Source of the DNA: Methanobacteriota archaeon | GTDB lineage: Archaea; JACRDV01 | Length of the DNA stretch: 9,731 nt | Assembly: GCA_024860865.1 (NCBI GenBank) | Contig: JACRDV010000148.1 | Location: forward strand, 1-9,731 | Reading direction: 5' to 3' | Shown: one piece after another, positions 6,142 through 9,731 of the stretch | How positions within the stretch are numbered: position 1 is the stretch's first letter | Layout: each line of letters starts with the position of its first letter | Notes under the pieces: model-generated | What the model was told of the DNA's origin: nothing | The model's database searches: none | The model's input: the letters and a program-made list of their open reading frames with translations, nothing else | Made by a program: the position numbers and the translations under genes

Positions 6142-6149
6142 TTATAAAC
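6142..6149 (+). promoter_or_regulatory. TATA box for the VapB-like gene
   Basis: TTATAAAC is centred about 26 bases before ATG 6172, the classic spacing for a leaderless archaeal mRNA. It supports the start at 6172. Confidence 0.6.
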
Positions 6150-6171
6150 GTTAGCAACGATAAAAATTACT

Positions 6172-6360
6172 ATGATAAACCTAAACGTAATGAGAAAGCG
6201 TCTTGAAATTCTGATTGGGCAGAGGCTTATGGATACAACTTCTGCAAGAATGGCAGTTGAAGTGCAGGATAAGCTAAGGCAGAAGTCAAAAACTCTGCGG
6301 AAGGGCAAAAGCAGCGTGGAGATTTTAAGGGAGTGGAGAGAGGGCAGATGGTCGTCCTAG
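6172..6360 (+). CDS. VapB-like antitoxin, partner toxin broken
   Basis: A 62-residue basic protein encoded just before, and overlapping by 13 bases, a broken VapC gene. That position and overlap are those of VapB. The C-terminal half, VEVQDKLRQKSKTLRKGKSS followed by VEILREWREGRW, resembles the toxin-wrapping tail of archaeal VapB antitoxins (charged helix ending in a short acidic-basic REWREGR segment). The N-terminal 25 residues do not show a clear ribbon-helix-helix or AbrB strand, so the DNA-binding part may be worn. The TATA box at 6142-6149 predicts a leaderless transcript starting at this ATG. With the toxin dead, nothing holds this gene under selection unless it counters a toxin elsewhere. 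Confidence 0.6.
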   Translation: MINLNVMRKRLEILIGQRLMDTTSARMAVEVQDKLRQKSKTLRKGKSSVEILREWREGRWSS

Positions 6361-6571
6361 ATACATCTGTCGTTGCTAAATGGTTTCTTGATCTTGAATG
6401 GAAATGCTCAAATTGTTCTATGCGATTTAACTCTTTATGAGCTTGGAAACTTACTGAAATTCAAGGGGTTTTCTCCAAGCGAAACCGAATTATTAAAACT
6501 CTATAGCTTACATTCTGGACCTTGTCGTAGATGATGAACTTGGCCTTTGTCAATTTGTTCACAATTTTTAA
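6348..6571 (+). pseudogene. vapC: VapC PIN-domain toxin, degenerate
   Basis: The frame opens with MVVLDTSVVAKWFLDLEW at 6348, the N-terminal PIN strand with the first catalytic aspartate (D5). It fails soon after, stopping in a tail of unrelated residues. The protein resumes in a second frame at about 6409 with QIVLCDLTLYELGNLLKFKG and FSPSETELLKLYSL, which carries the second PIN acidic residue in YELGN. It resumes in a third frame at 6515 with LDLVVDDELGL, then ends at TAA 6569-6571. About 35-40 residues are missing between the first two pieces and the C-terminal half with the third and fourth acidic residues is gone. The sequence therefore cannot encode an active RNase. Upstream is the VapB-like gene, overlapping by 13 bases. 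Confidence 0.8.
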
Positions 6572-6579
6572 AATATATG

Positions 6580-6599
6580 TTAAATATTTAAACTTTTTT
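6580..6599. terminator. Palindrome plus T-run between convergent genes
   Basis: TTAAATATTTAA (6580-6591) is a perfect 12-base palindrome, followed by AC and six T (6594-6599). It lies between the broken vapC and the convergent small membrane protein gene, a fitting place for an archaeal T-rich terminator. Confidence 0.3.
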
Positions 6600-6641
6600 C
6601 ATAAAAACCTTATAAATTAATAAATTAAAATTATTTAAAAC

Positions 6642-6854
6642 TTAAGCTGATTTGGTTTCAAACTTGCCTGAGATAAGTCTTATCAGGATATAATAGCTGG
6701 TGATAATAAGCGCAGCTATTATTGTGAGATTTTGTATCCAATATCCATACACTGCAAAAAGTCTTTGCAAGAAAGTTAATGTTAAACTTGCAGCAAAAAT
6801 ACCGACAGATATGCCAACTAGTAAATATTCAAGGTTAGATTCTTGTTTTGCCAT
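6642..6854 (-). CDS. Small two-helix membrane protein, unknown function
   Basis: A 70-residue protein beginning MAKQESNLEYLLVGISVGIF, with two hydrophobic segments at about 9-29 and 40-62, separated by FAVYGYWIQN, and a short charged tail SGKFETKSA. I do not recognise a family. The start is well supported: CTTATATAG (minus strand, 6877-6885) is centred 27 bases before the ATG, predicting a leaderless mRNA. A diverged copy of its first 14 codons (IAKQESNPEYLLVG) sits directly after the stop of the GT-C-like gene near 7628-7669. This shows that the small gene was once the next gene of that operon, or that the unit was duplicated. By context it may be a helper of the membrane glycosyltransferase. 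Confidence 0.65.
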   Translation of the reverse strand: MAKQESNLEYLLVGISVGIFAASLTLTFLQRLFAVYGYWIQNLTIIAALIITSYYILIRLISGKFETKSA

Positions 6855-6864
6855 TTTAATTCCG
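6813..6864. repeat. Imperfect direct repeat, copy A
   Basis: These 52 bases match 7628-7679 at 44 of 52 positions by my hand alignment, in the same orientation. Copy A covers the first codons of the intact small membrane protein and ten bases ahead of its ATG, including the remains of a stop-like GGAATTAA. Confidence 0.8.
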
Positions 6865-6876
6865 TATCTATATAAT

Positions 6877-6885
6877 CTATATAAG
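6877..6885 (-). promoter_or_regulatory. TATA box of the small membrane protein gene
   Basis: CTTATATAG on the minus strand is centred 27 bases upstream of ATG 6854, leaderless spacing. A second similar TATATAG lies closer to the start. Confidence 0.55.
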
Positions 6886-6963
6886 CAGGCAAGTAATGCT
6901 TAAATGATTTTGCTCTGTTGCTTTTTCTACCTTTGTTACAGTAAGTCTACCAAGTGAGAAATG

Positions 6964-7275
6964 CTAAATTACTACTTCAATATGCTTTGCATCTTTTGAC
7001 TTTATCTCTACTTCTTTTCCCTTTTCAAGCCCTAGTGCATGTGCCAGTTCCTTTGGAATTCTGACGATAGTAGATTCGCCGAGTGTGCCGACCTTGACTT
7101 TCATGCCTCTCTTGTACTTATTGAGAATTAGTGCCTTTTCTGCATCTTCTGGGTGGAGGTATTCCTCTCCACATTTTTTGCACTTCCATGCCCGCATTCT
7201 GAACCCATCGATGACTAAGGTTGTTTCTCCAGCCCAGCCGCCGCATTTAACGCATTTCATTTTTTCTTTTTTCAT
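6964..7275 (-). CDS. YgiT-type zinc-ribbon / AbrB antitoxin
   Basis: A 103-residue two-domain protein. The N-terminus has a zinc ribbon with two CxxC knuckles, CVKCGG (8-13) and CKKCGEEY (32-39), as in MqsA/YgiT antitoxins. The helix EDAEKALILNKYKRG leads into a C-terminal AbrB/SpoVT swapped-hairpin domain: KVGTLGESTIVRIPKELAHA, then LGLEKGKEVEIKSKDAKHIE. The zinc ribbon normally grips the toxin and the AbrB part binds the operator. The start ATG 7275 has AAGGT a few bases ahead. It overlaps the end of the upstream toxin frame by 29 bases. All four cysteines and the AbrB core are present, so the antitoxin appears functional although its toxin is frameshifted. Confidence 0.85.
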   Translation of the reverse strand: MKKEKMKCVKCGGWAGETTLVIDGFRMRAWKCKKCGEEYLHPEDAEKALILNKYKRGMKVKVGTLGESTIVRIPKELAHALGLEKGKEVEIKSKDAKHIEVVI

Positions 7276-7550
7276 TTTTTACCTTGAATTTTCCTACATG
7301 GATTACTGCGTAGACTTCCTGCTTGGACCAAAACTCGTAAGATTTAGCGATTACAACCTTTATTGTCTTATTCTTAATATCGACATTTTTCTATAGTACC
7401 TTCTTTTCTGCCGGCAGAGGAGCAATCGTAGCCATCTTCAAGAATTTGCAAAATATCATATAAATCCATGCCGAGGTCTTTTAATTCATAGTAAGCGCTT
7501 TTCGTTGGTCTAAGAGGAAGACCTTTATAGGCTATATCCAAATATTTCAT
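7247..7550 (-). pseudogene. DUF4258-type toxin with a one-base frameshift
   Basis: ATG 7550 opens a 58-codon frame, MKYLDIAYKGLPLRPTKSAY through MDLYDILQILEDGYDCSSAG, RKEGTIEKCRY, ending at TAA 7374-7376. In the +1 frame the protein continues as KNKTIKVVIAKSYEFWSKQE then VYAVIHVGKFKVKNE, to a TAA at 7247-7249. The EDGYDC..(S/R)KRKEGTIE and KVVIAKS....VYAVIHVGK pieces are the two halves of DUF4258-like toxins that precede YgiT-type antitoxins. Removing one A from the run of five at 7386-7390 joins them into about 100 residues. The start has a TTTTTAAAAA element centred 27 bases upstream, a likely leaderless promoter. It could be a true mutation, a sequencing error in the A-run, or phase-variable slippage. 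The RNase activity is inferred from the family. Confidence 0.8.
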
Positions 7551-7570
7551 ATGAATATCTCATATAAATA

Positions 7571-7583
7571 TCTTTTTTAAAAA
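7571..7583 (-). promoter_or_regulatory. TATA-like element of the DUF4258/zinc-ribbon operon
   Basis: TTTTTAAAAAAGA on the minus strand is centred about 27 bases before ATG 7550. A second AT-rich element, TTTATATGAGATATTCATATG, overlaps the start and includes the near-palindromic ATATTCATATG, a possible antitoxin site. Confidence 0.4.
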
Positions 7584-7627
7584 TTCACAAAGTAAAATTA
7601 TTCAATCATCTCAAGCTGATAAGTAGC

Positions 7628-7679
7628 GCCAACCAGTAAATACTCAGGGTTAGATTCTTGTTTGGCTATTTAACTCCCG
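7628..7679. repeat. Imperfect direct repeat, copy B
   Basis: This copy covers the last three codons and stop of the GT-C-like gene plus a dead copy of the small membrane protein's start, in which ATG has become ATA and the reading changes after LLVG. The two copies enclose about 760 bases holding the DUF4258/zinc-ribbon pair. Confidence 0.8.
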
Positions 7680-9196
7680 ACATATTTGTAAATGTAAACA
7701 TAGTTTTGGTTTTGTGCCCAATTATAGATTCGAACGAATCGCACATCTTTAGCAAAATCATCTTTTGTAAAATTATAATAAAACATCGGAGTTAGGTCGC
7801 TTATTAGGAAACATGGTATGTAACTTTTATTTAGCGCATATTTTGCGATAAAACTTGGATCGGATACATTTTCAAAAAGATATAAATCAAAAGTCGTCCG
7901 CTCAGTTAAAACTATTGCCCAAGAGACCAATCTTTCTTCAGTTGCTATGGAATAACTTCTTGGGGTATTTTTAGCAAACCATGCAATTGCATCATATTCA
8001 TAGTCTTTAATTGATGCTTTAGGAGCTAGAAAAGGTGGGAAACCATAGCCTACCGCCATTAGTGCCGAGGGTACTATTAGCAATGTTGCCACAAAGGATA
8101 TAGAAATGCCCTTAACTATAGCCCTAATTGGGAATTGATGGAGAATTTTTTCCGCTCTATTTAACAAATTAATGAAAACATCAGCCCCAATTATTGAAAG
8201 TGGATAAGGTATAATTACTATAAATCTAATAATCTGGAAATACATTCGGACTTCAACTAAAGGTTCCCAAATTTGAAAATACAAATAAATGAGGACAAGG
8301 ATCCAGAAAAGCCATGTTGCTGGAAGGAGTTCTTTTCCAGGAATTTTTTTTGCCAATATTAAAAATACAACTAAAAATAAAATTCCCACTGTAAGTGCCA
8401 GCACGCGAAATTTTAAAAATGATAGCAGTAAAGGCAAACTGATATAGATCCCTTGTGGTCCTGCCCAATAAGTTCTAACCAGGTACACATTGATAAAGTA
8501 CCAGCTCATCAGTCCTATGGATAATAGAAAAGATATTATCACTGATTTGTTTCTAGGAGTAAGACCAGACTTTACTATTTCAGCTATTATATAGGTTCCA
8601 ACTACAGTGACCAAAAAATAGAGAGAGAACTCGTGGGCCATTATAGCTCCGCAAAATAGCAATATCAAAAACAAAATTCGTTTGATATCAATTCTATCGC
8701 TTGGTAGCTTGCACACGTAGTAAAAACATGCTAGAAGCAAAAACATTCCAAAATTGTATGCATGGAGGCTCCAAGAGACGGGAATTCCAAGGTTAAAATA
8801 GTTGGCGGCCCAGAAGAATGATGCTAGGAGCCCAGTTTTTCTATTATTATAAAGAGCCGATGCAAGCAAATACACCAATATTGCTGTAGCGCAATATAGA
8901 ATAGTCGGGATGATTTTCATAAGGGCAGTCAATGGTATATGGGTTAGAATGAAAATTGCAGCTAGTACTTGAAAAAATAATGGGGAAACTTGTAGAGAAA
9001 AGGGTTGCGCGTTATGAAAAGTATCTATAGGTCGGATTGCAAGATTTTGATTTACATAAAGCTTAGTATATTCGATGTAAGTTGCTGCGCCTCCACCAAC
9101 TGGGAAGTGGCTTAAGAGCTCAGGTAGGCCTCGAAGCAAAATTGCTATCGCGCAAATTAAAATGAACAAAATTTTTTCAGTTTTATCCAAGTTCAA
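7670..9196 (-). CDS. GT-C-like polytopic membrane protein, putative glycosyltransferase
   Basis: A 508-residue protein with about 11-12 membrane segments (roughly 8-24, 73-88, 97-116, 122-138, 145-162, 172-208, 218-239, 266-282, 293-309, 322-344, 361-383) and a soluble C-terminal domain (about 395-508) that should face outside. This layout, plus DYEYDAIAWFAKNTPRSYSI after the last helix, is that of archaeal GT-C type glycosyltransferases using lipid-phosphate sugars. The first outer loop reads LLSHFPVGGGAATYIEYTKL, where related proteins usually carry an acidic residue, so the catalytic loop may be altered. No ATG is available: TTG 9196 and TTG 9190 are candidates, and GAGG (9201-9204) is better spaced for 9190. 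After the stop comes a dead copy of the small membrane protein start. Substrate unknown; by context it joins the surface-glycan pathway. Confidence 0.75.
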   Translation of the reverse strand: MNLDKTEKILFILICAIAILLRGLPELLSHFPVGGGAATYIEYTKLYVNQNLAIRPIDTFHNAQPFSLQVSPLFFQVLAAIFILTHIPLTALMKIIPTILYCATAILVYLLASALYNNRKTGLLASFFWAANYFNLGIPVSWSLHAYNFGMFLLLACFYYVCKLPSDRIDIKRILFLILLFCGAIMAHEFSLYFLVTVVGTYIIAEIVKSGLTPRNKSVIISFLLSIGLMSWYFINVYLVRTYWAGPQGIYISLPLLLSFLKFRVLALTVGILFLVVFLILAKKIPGKELLPATWLFWILVLIYLYFQIWEPLVEVRMYFQIIRFIVIIPYPLSIIGADVFINLLNRAEKILHQFPIRAIVKGISISFVATLLIVPSALMAVGYGFPPFLAPKASIKDYEYDAIAWFAKNTPRSYSIATEERLVSWAIVLTERTTFDLYLFENVSDPSFIAKYALNKSYIPCFLISDLTPMFYYNFTKDDFAKDVRFVRIYNWAQNQNYVYIYKYVGS

Positions 9197-9275
9197 TTCC
9201 TCTTTGAAAAACCTCTGAAGAGAATAAAATAGGAAATAGAGAATTTTTCAAATAAATTTGTGAAATTATACTTTC

Positions 9276-9368
9276 TTACATAAAAATTCTCGCTTGGCAC
9301 AATCTCAAATCTTCCTCTAATTGTTTTGGAATTGTCACTTGCCCTTTACTAGTAACTATCAGTTGTCT
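9276..9368 (-). pseudogene. AbrB/VapB-type antitoxin remnant
   Basis: The minus frame reads RQLIVTSKGQVTIPKQLEED and then loses similarity, ending at TAA 9276-9278. VTSKGQVTIPK is the signature first hairpin of AbrB/SpoVT antitoxins. There is no start codon in this frame, and a TAG at 9369-9371 stands just before. Upstream in the neighbouring frame, an AGGAGG sequence (9374-9379) precedes ATAGAGACAACT, which would read M-E-T-T if ATA were ATG, so a worn start plus a one-base insertion explains the break. The second half of the domain is missing and no toxin follows. Confidence 0.7.
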
Positions 9369-9428
9369 CTATTCCTCCTGGGAATGTTAGGTTAAGCTCT
9401 TTGGCTATGCCAGTTTAAAAAGACTCAG

Positions 9429-9442
9429 CAACTTATAAGTTG
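9429..9442. promoter_or_regulatory. Palindromic TATA box
   Basis: CAACTTATAAGTTG is a perfect 14-base palindrome with CTTATAAG at its centre, about 32 bases before ATG 9468. Its symmetry would allow binding by a dimeric regulator or transcription in both directions. Confidence 0.45.
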
Positions 9443-9467
9443 TTTAATTATAATTTTTTTGAGTAAT

Positions 9468-9731
9468 ATGGGCTATGTGAAGATTAAAGCAATTATTGAT
9501 TCTCAAGACTAGGTTAAAAGAGGCCCTTGGTACGCTTTTTAAACCATTAATTATAGAGGAACTAAATTTAAGTCTAATAGTAGTAGAAGTGTAATTCTGG
9601 CTGATGAAAAAAGGTTGAGTACCATTGGTTGTTTTATATATAAAGGCTCTTGAGAACAAAATATGTTTAGCAGCTTTAGCAACCCCAGAGCCATTGCTTG
9701 GAACTTCTGCAATGAGGATTTGGGTATAGCA
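9468..9731 (+). pseudogene. Retropepsin-like (clan AA) aspartic protease, frameshifted
   Basis: ATG 9468 opens MGYVKIKAIIDSQD, the usual first strand of small archaeal retropepsin-like proteases, then stops at TAG after 14 codons. Further pieces follow in order in changing frames: FKPLIIEELNLS, then VILADEKRLSTIGCFIYKG, then LAALATPEPLLGTSAM and, in another frame at the edge, EDLGIA. The ILAD strand and PEPLLGTSALEDLG end are family signatures. The segment that should hold the catalytic DTG triad, after MGYVKIK..., is missing or scrambled. At least three frame changes and one nonsense codon show the gene is dead. It may continue a little past the right edge. The palindromic TATA element lies just upstream. 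Confidence 0.7.

Larger units (their letters stand above)
9197..9467. other. Intergenic, contains AbrB remnant and palindromic TATA only
   Basis: Between the GT-C-like gene and the protease remnant I see only the AbrB fragment (9276-9368), the AGGAGG sequence and the palindrome at 9429-9442. The promoter of the GT-C-like gene must lie within about 9205-9275 on the minus strand; GTATAAT near 9266-9272 and AATTTATTTG near 9248-9258 are candidates, neither convincing. Confidence 0.4.

Noticed and set aside
5970-6308. Minus-strand 112-codon frame
   Set aside because: It runs antisense through the VapB-like gene and its promoter, and the part outside shows no motif.
9444-9659. Minus-strand 71-codon frame
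   Set aside because: It lies antisense to ordered pieces of an aspartic protease remnant and has no motif of its own.

Overview
The window looks archaeal. It is AT-rich. Promoters look like archaeal TATA boxes about 26-27 bases upstream of a leaderless ATG (before 6172, 6854 and 7550), mixed with Shine-Dalgarno starts such as GGTGAT before 4293. The protein families are those crowded in archaeal chromosomes: UPF0175/DUF3368, VapBC, DUF4258 with a zinc-ribbon AbrB protein, HTH-nucleotidyltransferase, and a clan AA aspartic protease. I cannot name the lineage.

Region 1 (1-2864) is an intact surface-glycan segment. A family 2 glycosyltransferase runs off the left edge on the minus strand. It diverges from a NodU/CmcH-type O-carbamoyltransferase on the plus strand. 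Together they would assemble and carbamoylate a surface glycan or secondary metabolite sugar.

Region 2 (about 2990-5104) starts at what looks like the last 23 bases of a tRNA gene, T-loop through encoded CCA, with no tRNA body in front. This is the kind of scar left by an integrating element. Next come an HTH-nucleotidyltransferase with a striking tandem palindrome at its promoter, a stub that may be its lost HEPN partner, about 430 bases of decayed sequence, and an intact UPF0175 antitoxin / DUF3368 PIN-like toxin pair.

Region 3 (about 5247-6571) is a gene graveyard: the C-terminal end of a GT4 glycosyltransferase (minus), a possible piece of another glycosyltransferase (plus), an IS110-type transposase remnant in several frames, and a VapBC pair whose toxin is broken in three frames.

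Region 4 (6642-9196, all minus) holds a large GT-C-like membrane protein, a two-helix small membrane protein, and between them a toxin-antitoxin pair (DUF4258-type toxin with a one-base frameshift, zinc-ribbon/AbrB antitoxin). An imperfect 52-base direct repeat brackets that pair. It shows that the membrane protein gene and the small membrane protein gene were once adjacent, or that this unit was duplicated.

Region 5 (9197-9731) carries an AbrB antitoxin remnant and a frameshifted retropepsin-like aspartic protease remnant that reaches the right edge.

Overall this is a glycan-synthesis locus used repeatedly as a landing site for toxin-antitoxin modules and mobile DNA, most of which have decayed. 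I see no CRISPR array, rRNA or complete tRNA. The most noteworthy items are the tRNA-end scar, the nested palindromic operator and the repeat-bracketed toxin-antitoxin insertion.
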